From Pisolithus tinctorius (taxonomy: Eukaryota; Basidiomycota; Agaricomycetes; Boletales; Pisolithaceae): a stretch of DNA of 64,000 nt. The notes under the pieces were generated by a model that was given only the letters and a program-made list of their open reading frames with translations, ran no database searches and had not been told where the DNA came from. Of this stretch, positions 11,262-22,074 are shown in pieces; the stretch's first letter is position 1, and each line of letters opens with the position of its first letter. The stretch is from the NCBI GenBank assembly GCA_024663395.1, contig JANFAH010000018.1, positions 1,054,001-1,118,000 on the forward strand. The letters run 5' to 3'. A program made the position numbers and the translations under genes.

Positions 11262-14200
11262 CTAAAATGGTAGGGTAACCAACCCAATTGACGAGCGATT
11301 TGCTTCAAACTTTTGCCATGTAAGTGACTTGGTAAGACCATCAGCTTTCTGATGATCTGTTGGCACATATTCAATTGAAAATAATTCATCCTGTACACAT
11401 TTGCAGACATAGTGCCACTGGATGTTGATGTGTTTAGAACAACCATCTGATACAGGATTTTCCACAATAAAGTGGGCACCCATATTGTCACAGTATAAGA
11501 TTGTCTTCTCATACTTGAAGGCAAGTTCTTCAAATAGCATAGACAGCCATTTAATTTGGTGGGCAACATCACACATAGCCATATACTCGGCTTCAGTGGA
11601 TGAGAGTGCGATGGTTTTTTGTTTACGAGACTGCCAGGAAATAAGGGAAGTGCCTAAGAAGAAGGCATAACCAGTGGTAGAATGGTGAGTATCTTTATTT
11701 GATGCCCAATCGGAATTGGCGAAACTGTAAATGTGATTTTTGTTTCCTGAATAGTAAAGCGCTAATTTTGGAGTAGAAGCAACATAGCAAACTATGTGCA
11801 GCACCTTTTGTTTATGGTCCTCTGTTGGATTTGACATGTATTGAGACATGTGAATTACCACAAAAGCAATATCAGGATGAGTCCCAAGAGCCATATATAG
11901 AAGAGAACCAATTATTGATTGGTACTGGGAACGAAGTTGAGAGGTCGCATTATAATCTGATGGTCCTTTTTTGGGAATATATCCAGAAGGCAATGGAGTA
12001 TGAACATTCCATGCATTCTCCATATTAAATCATTTGACGACTTTGTGGACATATGGGATTTGATCGAGGTAAATCTCCCTAGCAGGGTGATTTTGATGGA
12101 TTTGTAGTCCAAGATATTCTTTAACCTCACCAAGATCTCTTGATTCCCATTTCTTCATAAACTCAGCCTTTTTAGCTTTAAGAAGCTTTAGGTTTGACCC
12201 TAAAAAGAGTCCATTGTTGACATAAACAAGAAAGATGACAATATCTGCTTTGGTTTTGTAAACATATATTCTGGCATCCACTTTGGAGCGAATATAGCCC
12301 ATTCGTAAAAGTGATTGATGAAGGGCTTTGTTCCATGCCAATGCCACTTGCTTTAATCTGTAGAGAGCATGCAGCAACCAATATACTTTGTGTTCTTGAC
12401 CTTTGACCTTGAAACCTTCAGGTTGCTCCATATAAATTTCTTCGTCAAGACCACCATACAGGAAAGCCATTTTTACATCCAAGGCTTCCATCTCCCAATT
12501 CTTTTGGGTGGCATGAGCAAGAAGAATTCTCACTGTCTCGAATCTTGTGACAGGAGAGAAGGTATCTTCAAAGTCAGTGCTGAATTCTTGTGTAAATCCT
12601 TTAGCCACTAAGCGGGCTTTATAATGACCATTGCTTTTGATAGTGAATACCCATCGACACTTTACAGGTTTCTGATCTTTGGGAGGATCCACCAATGTCC
12701 ATACTTTTCTTTCTTCAATGGATTTTATCTCGTCCTTCATTGCTTCAAACCACTTTTTCTGCAACTCCAGTGAAAGTTTTAGCACATCTTTGTAGTGTTC
12801 TGGAGATTCTTTTACACAAGCAGAAAGGAGAATCTGTACTGGACTCATATCCATGTCCTCTTGTTTTGGTGAAGGAGGAAGTGGTGTAAGGGGTGAAGGA
12901 GGTGTCGATGCACAATGTTGAGTCCACTCCCTAGGAACAGGAGGTGGTTGTAAATGAGGAGGAAGAACAGGAGACAGTGGTCTATGCTCTTCTCTCTCTC
13001 TTCATGCATTTTCATCGATATTCCTCCAATGTTCATGTAGTCTTTGTTGTTGTTCTCTTATATCATAGTCATGTTCTAGTTGTTGTAACCTATCTCGTTG
13101 TTGTCCAATAGTTAAAGGATGATGAGAAGGTGGAACGATATTGCAAACAGGACAAGGATCTCGAGGAGCATTCCATGGTTGATGTGGATGCTGTAAAACT
13201 CGAGGGTCGACTGGTGGTACAGCAGCAGGTTGCCTAGGTCTATTATTTTGGTCTGGACCTCTCTGCTGTGGGTTAGGAGGTGATATAGGTTGTTGGACAG
13301 GTGGTTGAACTGGTAATGGTTCATCTTTGGGCTGATCAGGCCCAGGTAGTTTGTCATTAGGATGATTGGAAATGTGGTCGTCGTTTTCAGCATCTTGGTC
13401 AAAAGTATCAGATTTGTTCTTCAAATTCAAACAAAAAGGAAATTGGTCTTCTACAAATTTGGCCATCTTGGCAATAACAATCTTCTGTCCTTTAAGGAAA
13501 TGATAACCTTTTGTTTCAGGTTCGTAACTGAGAAAAACCATTTCTTCTGCATGGGGATCAAGTTTATTGCCTCGTTGATCCTTTGGGATCCAAACATAGG
13601 CTTTACATCCAAAAGTGTGAAAGTAAGAGATATCTGGAACTTTTCTGAGAAAGAGTTCCACAGGAGTCTTGAAGGTAATTCTCTTGAGTGGAGTGCAATT
13701 ATAGACATGCAAAGCACAGTTGAACACAAAATTCCAGAAGCGTTTTGGAATACAGGCATGATGCTGTATAGCTCTGGATTTCTCCAGGATTGTGCAATTA
13801 AACCATTCAGCATGACCATTTTGTTGAGGATGATCAGCAATAGACAATTGATGTGCTATGCCATGTGCAGAGAGGATCGAACAAAACTCTCCAGCCAAAA
13901 ACTCTCCCCCTCGATCCGAATGGAGCACCTCCATAAGACAGCCAGTCTGGCATTCAACAGAAGCCAACCAGAGAGAAAAGCGATCCTTGCATTTGGATTT
14001 GTAGTGAAGGTAAAGCCAAAAGCCAAAAGAAGAGTAATCATCCAATAAAGTAAGGACATAGCAAGAGTGGAAATAAGATTCCACTGGTAAGTCCAAAAGA
14101 TTGGTGTGAACAAGTTCAAGGGGTGAAGTAGCATGTTTGTAAGAGGCCTTGAAAGAATCAGAGGCCATTTTTCCTTGTGCACATCCTTTACAGGACAAAG

Positions 14201-16514
14201 GAGGAACAAGAGTCTCCCAAAGGCCAAACCGCTTGAGGTGACAGAGAATATTCTTGGCAGGATGATTAAAATGATTGTGCCATAACGTCCCCAAGGGTAA
14301 GTCCAAAACCGAAGGGCAAAGGGCCACATATTGCTGGTGAGGTGGCATTGGAAACCCAACAAACCACAAGAGCAGTGAAGTATTGTAAAGCTTTGTAGCC
14401 TCCAACACAACCCGGCCCATCAGTGTTCGAATAACTTCCATAGTATTTGTTGCTTGGCTCTTATACCCCTGTTTTAAGAGCGCATTACGAGAGCAGAGTT
14501 GCTTGGAAAACTGCAGACTCCACAAAACATGCTGCAGGGTTAATTTCATATTTTTGTGAGGTAGATGGAGAACTACTGTGCCATGACCCATGATTTTAAC
14601 ATGGGAATGGCCAGCAGTAGAGACAGTGACATTGCCATTGAAAGGAGTATATGTTAAAAGGTCAGCATGATCAGGAGTGACATGATCAGTGCAACCTGAA
14701 TCCAACAACCAGACTGTTGCTCCAGTTTGTTTTGTATAGACCCATTCCAAGATGTCCCCAGGCGCATTCAATGGATAACAGTCAAAAGCATCAATGGCAT
14801 TATGGTCGAACTTGCCAGGGAAATATCCCGTGGCAGAGTTATTTGGATCATACAACGGATCTGGGCTAGCAGTCCATGGATAATATCTAGGCCTAAACTT
14901 TGTAGGCACAACATCTGGTATAGAGGAATGAAACTCCCTCAGCAAAAGTGTGATACACTTGCGAGAATTCCTCTTTTGCAAATTCATCTTAGATTCCTGA
15001 ACGACGGGAACCTGTCCTCCCAGCCTCTGCTCAACCATTGTGGAATCTCCCATTCTAAGTGTGGGTGATCTGGGATGACATGAATCCAGTTCATCCTGTC
15101 ATGATACCAACCCAAAATCAGACGACAGACTCATCCCATCTGAGGGTCCCCATGGGGATGCACCCACTCGGAGAAGATGTGACCCTGATTTTTGGAGGCA
15201 AATGGAGCAGTGACAAGGCGATTCAGCATGAGGTGTTGGACGAGCAGGAGGTACTGACTCAACTGCAAGTTTGGTGGATTCCTTGATGGCATCCATATAC
15301 CAATCAAGTACATCCCCAGTGGTCATATCAATGGCAGCATTGGATGGGTTAATGACATATTCATCATCCAGTCCTTCAGCAGATGGTATTAAGACATTTT
15401 CAATTTGAAGGGTTGCCCCTTCAGAGAGATGTGCAGTGAGAGCATTATGATAATGATCTTGATACTCCTCCTGGGTTAGCTTGGGAGTAGGCATCCGAGC
15501 ACCCAGAGCATATGAGGCAGCATTGAGTTCATAGTACTCTTCCTGAGGTTCCTCAGGAATATCAGCAAGATATGCCTCAGCCTCTTGGCCCTCAACCTCA
15601 GTGGTGTTGGCTTGGGCCTTGCCCTTGCCATGGCGACAGTTCTGGCCTTGGCCATGACCAGACGACTGTCCTTGATCATTCTGCTGCTGTTGTTGACAAG
15701 GAGGGTAAGGAGCTCCCCCTTGTTGCTGTCCACGTCCTCTACCTCTGCCACCATGAGAGCCACCATGACCACCACCTTGGTGATCTTGTGTTGCATGTTT
15801 GCCTTTGCAAATTTGGCAAAGAGGTTTGTTCATGTGGTTAAGCAATGAATTCAATTCATGCTTAACTTGTGTACCAGATGATTCTCCCATAGTAGTTGGG
15901 AGAGATGTAGTCCCTGATTTGTGTGCCCAGAGTTCCTTCATACGAGGAATAACATGATTGGGATTGAGCTGAGTTGGAGCTAAGGATGAAAGTATATTCA
16001 TGGGACCGTGGTCCCAGGTGGCTGTCATGGTGTGAATGAGTATCAACACCTTCATCTTGTCCTCGAGAGTAAACCCCTGGCCATGAATGGCCTGGAAAAT
16101 CATATTGATTTCTGTGATCTTTGCATTGAAGTTGTCTTTGGGTTTGATTTGAATGCGAATGAGTTGCTGGAACTCAAGGAAAGTCATCATGGCTGATGGA
16201 GAGCTGTATTTTATTTTTAAGTCTGCCCATTTAGCAGTGGCAGTGTCCTTAGATTCGATCGCTAGAGTGATCATCCCATCAGAGTAAAGAGTAATAATAC
16301 CCTGGGCATGATTGTCAGCAATATGCCAAGCATTGACATCGGTGGCAGTGGCACCACCTTGACCATCAACAGGACAGGGAATAGGATGATCTGTTCTGAC
16401 ATAGGCCCAAATGCCTAATGTCTGGAAGTAGGCTTTCATCATGATGGACCATGTTGCGTAGTTGAGACCGTTAAGATGAGGAATGTTTTTGCCAAGACCA
16501 GAGTCTGAGGACAT
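11262..16514 (-). pseudogene. Copia-A gag-pol polyprotein, inactivated
   Basis: One frame from ATG at 16514 to the end of RNase H, broken by only three TGA codons (near 15098, 13001 and 12029), each where CGA (Arg) is expected. Gag (to ~15099) has a partial CQICKGKHATQDH knuckle and a Gly/Arg-rich basic tail. Pol: protease LLDSGCTDH; integrase zinc region (WHNHFNHP ... CKGCAQGK), then the acidic triad in LLDDYSS, HSDRGGEF and NGHAEWFN; reverse transcriptase CRWVFTIKSNG, KARLVAKGF, LYRLKQ; RNase H SDWASN, SSTEAEYMA, CDNMGA. The YVDD box reads YVNNG, so both metal-binding aspartates are lost. The order integrase before reverse transcriptase defines Copia. An ATTAG acceptor-like sequence lies immediately before the gag ATG. 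Confidence 0.93.
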
Positions 16515-16563
16515 CTAATAAAGATTAAGAAGTAAGTGATCATACAGGAACGTTTGAAGAGGG

Positions 16564-19079
16564 TGTTATGCTGACAACTCGTATTGCATCACGAATCGAG
16601 TGTGATGTAGCACAAGCATGTGACTGCACAAGAAGTGACGCATTATTTAACTTCACTAGCAGCGGAACACTAGTCTTGGCCAACCAAAGTCATACTGACA
16701 AGTCCTTGGTGGTACAGTGCACAGAGCTAAGGGTGGTTGCAAAGTAGATTTCGAATGGGGGCCCAGTACAGTACACGCGGGTTTATATACATATGTACAG
16801 TACCGCAGGTCAAACATTCAAACACAAGTGTGAATGTCCACCCACTGTGAGTCAAAGTGTGGACTGCTGGTATAAACCAAACAAATCCAACACCAAAGAC
16901 AAATAATGTGTGAGTGGTGGTTTGCCTCTGCAGAACCTGGAGAGCAGAAACCTAAGAGGGGGAAACTTCAATGGGAGGGTGCTCTTAGCACAAGTCAACG
17001 ATGAGTTATGCAGGAGAAGACAAGCAAGTGATGATTGGATGGGGGATGCTGAACAGAGTGAAGGTGTTCAGCCAAAAGGACTTGGGATGATGGACTTTGA
17101 TAAGACTTGCTCCTGGCACAAGTTGATGACAAGTTACACAGGAGTGGATGGATGACTAAGCAGGTGTGCTGACAGAGCACAGATGATACTTCAGATGAAT
17201 GAATGAAGGTAGATAGACCCTTGATGGAGCCTCAACTACCAATGATATAAATGAAGACAGATAGACTCTTCCGAATGAGCCTCAACTGTCGACAATGAGA
17301 TATGCTGAGCTGAGCTGACTTCTGGATTGATTCTGAATTGCTTCTTGGTAGCTAAGTACATGGGGGTTTATATACTGAGGGGGGAGCACAGCTTGTGACA
17401 AACAGGGCACAAACACTTGGTAAGTAATGAGTAAGGACTGAGTAATCATGATGAGTAAGCAAGAAATGATAAGTAAGCAAGCAAAGAAGATTGGTAAGTA
17501 TTGGCAATGAATGAGTCAAGGATAGTCAAAACATCACAAAATGAGTCAAATAGAATCAGAAACTGAGTAAGTGCACTGATATCACATTAGGGGGTGGCGA
17601 TGCAAGTTAGATCTTGGCAGAGACATCTCTAGATCCAAAGACAGCATGACAGATGGACAGTGTTTCCAGATAGGGAAGTATTAATTCCAGAATTGAAGGG
17701 CATGAGTCAGGTGTCAAAGGGGGCTAGGGCATTGGGGGTCTGTGGGGCAATGAGAGCATATGCGATTGTGTCTCCCACCCTTCCATCCTCTCAGTGAAGT
17801 TAACAAAAACTTCATGAATGGGGCTCTGACAGAGGAGGAGGAGAAGGGGGGATGTCTTCTGCTGGATCTTGCAGTAAGAAGGCAAGATGCATGTCATACT
17901 CATCATGAATGCAATCAGGGAGGCTGGAGGACAGTAGATTTATACTGCAGCTGTCACAATGTGGGAAGAATGATGGACAAGATTGGAATAAAGACGGTGC
18001 AGGGAGCAGGGAGGAATGATCCATATGCTTCATCAACCAGGGAGACTGAAACGACCACATAAGACCTTTCTAACCGAGTGACAGACCTGAGGTGACCAAA
18101 GAACATCCTTCTGGAAGTCATACTGACAAGGAGAACATGCTGTCCAAGCTGCATGGGATGAGATGGGGCTGACAACAACAGGATGAACCAGGGGGCTTCA
18201 GGATGGAAGCTGGTGGGAATGCCTGGCAGATATACGTAGCCACTGTCTCTGGCAAATGAGACAAGCGAGATGACCGATGAAGAGGAGGCCATGATTGATA
18301 GACTTAGCGAAATGAGTGTCTGATGGATGGAGTGCTGTAGAAACATGCAGGGTGTGAGGATCCTCTCCAAATTTGGAAGGAAGAATCGTGGGGCTGAGCA
18401 CTTCAAGTGAGTGTGGGAACAGAGTCGATATCTTTGGAAATGGTGGAGATATGACGAAAACTGGAATGCTGTACACAGGCACTAAAAACCTTTAATGTGC
18501 ACTTAACTCGCTTCCTCTTTTCTCTTTAGCACTGATGACTCATTCTTGTGTGAAGGATGACTGTTAACATCCAACAGTCTTTCTATGCATGAGGCCTTTA
18601 GTCTTCATCTGCATGCCTGGGCATTGTGCGCAACTTGTCAACGAGTTAGGCAGAGTCAGCTGTAACCATGTCCACAACACCTTTGGTGTGTGACAGTGGG
18701 AGGTGGTCATTTTGCAGGATATTTTTCCTAGCAAGGATTCCAGACCACAGGTATCTGAAGGTAGTCCAGGCTTTGATGTGTCCAGGTGATTCAAAATCTT
18801 CTGTTATGCTGATGACTTGTATCGCATCACAAATCAAGTGCGATGTAGCACAAGCACGTGATGTGTTATTTAACTTCACTAGCAGCAGAACACTAGTCTT
18901 GGCCAACTGAAGTTGTACTGATGAGTCCTTGGTGGTACAGTGCGCAGAGCTAAGGGTGGTTGCAAAGTAGATTTTGAATGGGGGCCCAGTACAGTACATG
19001 CAGGTTTATATACGTATGTACAGTACCGCAGGTCAAACATTTGAACACAAGTGTGAATGTCCACCCATGTCCCAAGACA
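16564..19079 (-). mobile_element. Nested LTR element B inside the Copia-A leader
   Basis: Two related terminal repeats (16564-16844 and 18802-19079) flanked by a perfect 5-base duplication GAGGG (16559-16563 and 19080-19084). On the minus strand the complete LTR starts TGTCTTGGGACA and ends AGCATAACA, with a TATATAAACC promoter-like box in the middle. The internal part is only ~105 bases of its own plus an X-family LTR. The left (3') LTR lacks its first 12 bases, lost where the X copy abuts it. No reverse transcriptase: a non-autonomous or internally deleted element. Confidence 0.78.
16846..18695 (-). mobile_element. LTR of family X, copy 1
   Basis: 1850 bases, the reverse complement of the copies at 30600-32459 and 40657-42506; read on the minus strand it starts TGTCACACACC and ends TTTGACTCACA. 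Unlike the other two copies it has no target duplication (CCAC on the left, GTGG on the right), and the element-B LTR next to it is truncated, so recombination or deletion rather than a simple insertion shaped this end. Its internal frame is broken by TGA and a one-base shift. Confidence 0.85.
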
Positions 19080-19509
19080 GAGGGCGCAAGGGCGACCCTA
19101 CTGTGGACAGGACCACACAGGGGTAAATGAGCACAGGGAAGAGAGACTAACTGTGTTACATGAGTCGTAAGTGGAGTGTTCACCTGGGGTGAGCGTGTCA
19201 TGTGACCACATGGATCAGGGCCACCAGCAGATCACGGGTAGAAGGGGAAGCGGACATAATGTCTGGTTATAGTACAATGCGGGGTAGACAGGGGTCTACC
19301 ACAAAAGGAAACAGACAACATAAGGAAACGTACAGAACTGCAAGTCCACCTGCATAGACAGTGGCTTGCAGGGCAGCAGAATGCCCATAGAGGCAGGTTC
19401 GAGGCACAAACAGGTTATGTAAGTGTCTGCAAGAGGGAACAATGTGAGTGCAGCGTAACAGAGGGTTGATAAGAGAAGGATTCATTAAAGCATCTCCTTT
19501 AAGTCAGAG

Positions 19510-20292
19510 TCAGCAAGCAGTGGCTCTAGCCTTCTGCAACTTTCTCCATGTCTTCCTCAGTGGTTTTTGATAGCAGTATTTCTGGTGAGGAGCAGGCTTA
19601 GTGCCTGGTCCTGTAAGCCATGGGTACCAGTCATCTAGATGAATGGATTCGAAAGTGGTGAAGTCGAGAGGTGGGAAATAATGATAGGAGAGTATTTCCC
19701 ATGTGACATCATGAAGTGGTTTGTCCACAACGAAACCCAAGTAGGGTTGCTGCAAAGAATAAAGAAATGGTGGTGCAGCTTTATGTTGTACAGAATTAAA
19801 AGGAGCTGCTAAAATTACAAAGGGTTCGAATCCAGCTATCCATCTAGGTATAATTTTATCACATTTCTCTTGCCCTCGGCCTCCTGATGTGTATGGCATG
19901 GGAAATATTCCTGGGAGAGGATAAACTCTCTTTGACCAAGTTAGCGTGCATATGCCTTTGCAGATTCTGATGATATAATCCCTGAGTGGATACCTTTCCT
20001 GCCAGTTCAGAAGGCTTTTCCATCTGATGTGTGAGTTCAGCCAGAATCGAGTCTGAACTAGGCCAGTAACAGAAGTGGTGGACAGAGGTGGTGTCAAGCC
20101 ACCAAAGATGGTGTGTAGCTGTCTCATAGCCAACACAGCTTCTGCTTCTGTTAATCCTGCTGTCCAAATTTCCCCACTCCTTAATCTCCCTGAGCTTAAA
20201 TAGCATGTCCACATCGAGTGAATCAGAGCCTCTCTTTCGGACTCTGAGAGCTCCCAGTACGATTTGGATGTTGATGTTGGGTCATTGACCAT
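19510..20292 (-). CDS. Copia-A accessory ORF 3, unknown (~260 aa)
   Basis: I do not recognise this protein. The ATG at 20292 overlaps the stop of accessory ORF 2 by 11 bases (ATGGTCAATGA), so it may be read by termination-reinitiation, or the two may be one protein split by a frameshift. It is rich in Trp, Tyr and Pro, with motifs such as SYWELSESER, LDDWYPWLTGPGTKP and a basic C-terminus (RKTWRKLQK). No catalytic motif or zinc finger is visible. No internal stop, although gag-pol of the same element has three. It lies between the primer-binding site and gag, a place where Copia elements normally have no gene. Confidence 0.6.
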   Translation of the reverse strand: MVNDPTSTSKSYWELSESEREALIHSMWTCYLSSGRLRSGEIWTAGLTEAEAVLAMRQLHTIFGGLTPPLSTTSVTGLVQTRFWLNSHIRWKSLLNWQERYPLRDYIIRICKGICTLTWSKRVYPLPGIFPMPYTSGGRGQEKCDKIIPRWIAGFEPFVILAAPFNSVQHKAAPPFLYSLQQPYLGFVVDKPLHDVTWEILSYHYFPPLDFTTFESIHLDDWYPWLTGPGTKPAPHQKYCYQKPLRKTWRKLQKARATAC

Positions 20293-20899
20293 GATGGACC
20301 GCGACTGCAGTGTCAATCCAAGCTCCTTGGAAATGATATTCAAGAAACTCATTCCAAAGGTGGAGAGGAGGGATGAGGCCATGGAAGATGTTGGAATCAT
20401 AGTAGGGGTGAGCATGTGTGACGATGTGGATATAGGTTGTGTGTGTGATGGAAGAAGCCGGTACAGTGTACAGGGCAAAATCTTCATACTGGATAGATGG
20501 TAAGTCACAACCATTAATATGAGCTATAGCATTTGGGGTAGAAGACCAGGAAAGTTTGGGGGCAAAATCGACAAAGTGTCCATGGAATTGGACGTGGATA
20601 GGCAGGTAATGGAAAGGTTCATAAGAGCCTTCTTCAGGAATACAAGGCCAGGCAGGGAAGTCCGACCATGTGTGAGCAATCACAGACATGGGGATATGGT
20701 AGTGCAAAGAGGGAGGCTGCATAGTGAAGGAGATAGATGTGGGATAAGCTTCAACCCAAGAACCACAGTTGGGAACATGAAGAGCATCCATAAACTTAAC
20801 GATGCCACTAACAAATGACTTCCTCCATTTGTGAATGTGTTGTTCATCGAAGGATTCGGCGAGATGGAGTTCAGCGACATGAGCAAGGTTGAAAGACAT
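20282..20899 (-). CDS. Copia-A accessory ORF 2, unknown (~205 aa)
   Basis: Unrecognised. The first ATG is at 20899; a few in-frame codons upstream (from 20908) have no ATG. The sequence is rich in His, Pro and aromatic residues (MSFNLAHVAELHLAES at the start; HTWSDFPAWPCIPEEGS in the middle; HLWNEFLEYHFQGAW near the end). It has no obvious membrane segment. The frame is open throughout, starts about 60 bases after the stop of accessory ORF 1 in the same frame, and ends overlapping accessory ORF 3. A polycistronic or frameshifted arrangement is possible. Confidence 0.6.
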   Translation of the reverse strand: MSFNLAHVAELHLAESFDEQHIHKWRKSFVSGIVKFMDALHVPNCGSWVEAYPTSISFTMQPPSLHYHIPMSVIAHTWSDFPAWPCIPEEGSYEPFHYLPIHVQFHGHFVDFAPKLSWSSTPNAIAHINGCDLPSIQYEDFALYTVPASSITHTTYIHIVTHAHPYYDSNIFHGLIPPLHLWNEFLEYHFQGAWIDTAVAVHHGQ

Positions 20900-20962
20900 T
20901 CTGAGCAATGAGGAGAGAAAGAGGTTAGAACAGTGGGATGCAAGTGGGAAGATGCAGACTGT

Positions 20963-21610
20963 TTAAAACAACAAGTCGAACTCTTCAGCATTTATATTTG
21001 CAAGTTCAATCTCAGTGACAACTGCTTCTGCAGCAGTGAGAGTGTCATACACTGCCTGGACTTCTTCTATCTCAGGTGTGGGCATCTGCATGGGATGCAG
21101 TGGAGTAACTGGAACCTCTTCTTCTGCATGATAAGGTGGAACAGGATCAAGATCTGCCTCCTCATCAAGATCAGGAATGTGATGATGAAGATAGTGCAGT
21201 GGTTCTGTGGGTGGTTCTAAAAACATCCATGGAACCTTGTGTCTGGGAAGATCTGGAACTTCATCAGGAAGCTCCATGATCTGTTCAGGAATCTCCAGTT
21301 CTGGAGGTAATAACTGTTGAAGATTCTGGATTCAGTTATACATGCTGATAAGCTCCAGAACTTCATTTAGTCATTGTTGTTCCTGTTGTATTTGCTGAAT
21401 GTGGTAGGGGAGCCAATTTTGATAAATTTGGTACCATGACAGAACTCCCAATGCCATTGCCCAAAAGAGAGCAGAGGCAATGAAAGCAGACTGGAAGTTG
21501 GTAAGGATACCAAACCATGTGAAATATACTGCTTGATATAACCTGCAAAGAAGTGACACTATGAAAGTTGCCAACGCCCAACCAAGCACTTCTAGGCCAT
21601 TGAAAGGCAT
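20963..21610 (-). CDS. Copia-A accessory ORF 1, membrane-anchored acidic protein (~215 aa, two TGA)
   Basis: Unrecognised. A true ATG lies 67 bases past the primer-binding site. The first ~65 residues contain two or three hydrophobic segments (LGWALATFIVSLL; a middle part around FTWFGILTNF; SALFWAMALGVLSW) that look like membrane spans. A Gln-rich stretch, then a Pro/Glu/Asp-rich tail (LPPELEIPEQ, DLDEEADLDPVPP) follow. Two in-frame TGA codons near 21372 and 21337 fit CGA decay, so the ancestor was probably one intact protein ending at the TAA at 20963. A hydrophobic N-terminus with an acidic tail does not resemble gag or pol. Confidence 0.55.
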
Positions 21611-21676
21611 TCTATTATAGACGTCTCCAGTGAATAGAAATGTCCTTTAGACAGAGCTTTAACCGACTGGAAGTCT

Positions 21677-21688
21677 GGGCTCATAACC
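21677..21688 (-). promoter_or_regulatory. Primer-binding site matching the anticodon arm of initiator tRNA-Met
   Basis: Directly after the 5' LTR the minus strand reads GGTTATGAGCCCAG. This complements the anticodon loop and 5' stem of eukaryotic initiator tRNA-Met (CTGGGCTCATAACC) and not a tRNA 3' end. Drosophila copia is known to prime with such a half tRNA. Copia-1 in this window has nearly the same site at 50302-50314. Confidence 0.72.
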
Positions 21689-22069
21689 TATTGTGCAGAG
21701 GACTAATCACAGGGGGCAAGTAAGACAGAACACTTGCCTTTAGCAGTTAGGTGTTAGGCTTGAAGAAATAGGTAGTAGTTCTGAGTAGTGCTGTTGAGCA
21801 CAGAGGACGAATGTAGAATGTATTTGAACTGAGGATCTAAGCCTCAGAGGTCACTGTATATATACTACAGAGGAGTGCACGGACCAGGTGCATCTTGTAT
21901 AGTAAAAACTACCTAAAGGGGTTTTACATACTAAATACAGTGAAGAACTTTCATGGAACATTATAGAATGAAAGTGATGTCAGTGTGACATGCTAAATCA
22001 TCTGACATGCCGGTATAAGCAGAACTATCACATGTATCCGGTAGTTGGTAAAGTTGGAACTTTCCAACA
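21689..22069 (-). repeat. 5' LTR of Copia-A
   Basis: 381 bases, same ends as the 3' LTR, followed on its right by the target duplication ATATT. Twelve of the 13 differences from its partner fall on CpG/TpG/CpA positions. Confidence 0.93.
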
Positions 22070-22074
22070 ATATT

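Larger units (their letters stand above)
10869..22069 (-). mobile_element. Copia-A, full-length Ty1/Copia element with nested insertion
   Basis: A complete element of 11,201 bases bounded by two 381-base LTRs and a perfect 5-base target duplication ATATT (10864-10868 and 22070-22074). Order along the minus strand: 5' LTR, primer-binding site, three accessory ORFs, a ~480-base leader broken by a nested LTR element, gag, pol (protease, integrase, reverse transcriptase, RNase H in Copia order), a purine-rich tract GCAAGGGGGAG, 3' LTR. Without the nested element it would be about 8.7 kb. The gag-pol frame has three stops, and reverse transcriptase has lost its catalytic Asp pair, so this copy is dead. 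Confidence 0.93.

Noticed and set aside
18646..18999. A 117-codon minus-strand frame crossing the element B/X border as a gene
   Set aside because: It runs from an LTR through 105 bases of unknown sequence into the X LTR; composition and borders show it is accidental.
19510..21610. The accessory ORFs of Copia-A as a separate nested element
   Set aside because: No terminal repeats or target duplications were seen around 19085-21640, and ORF 1 starts only 67 bases after the primer-binding site.
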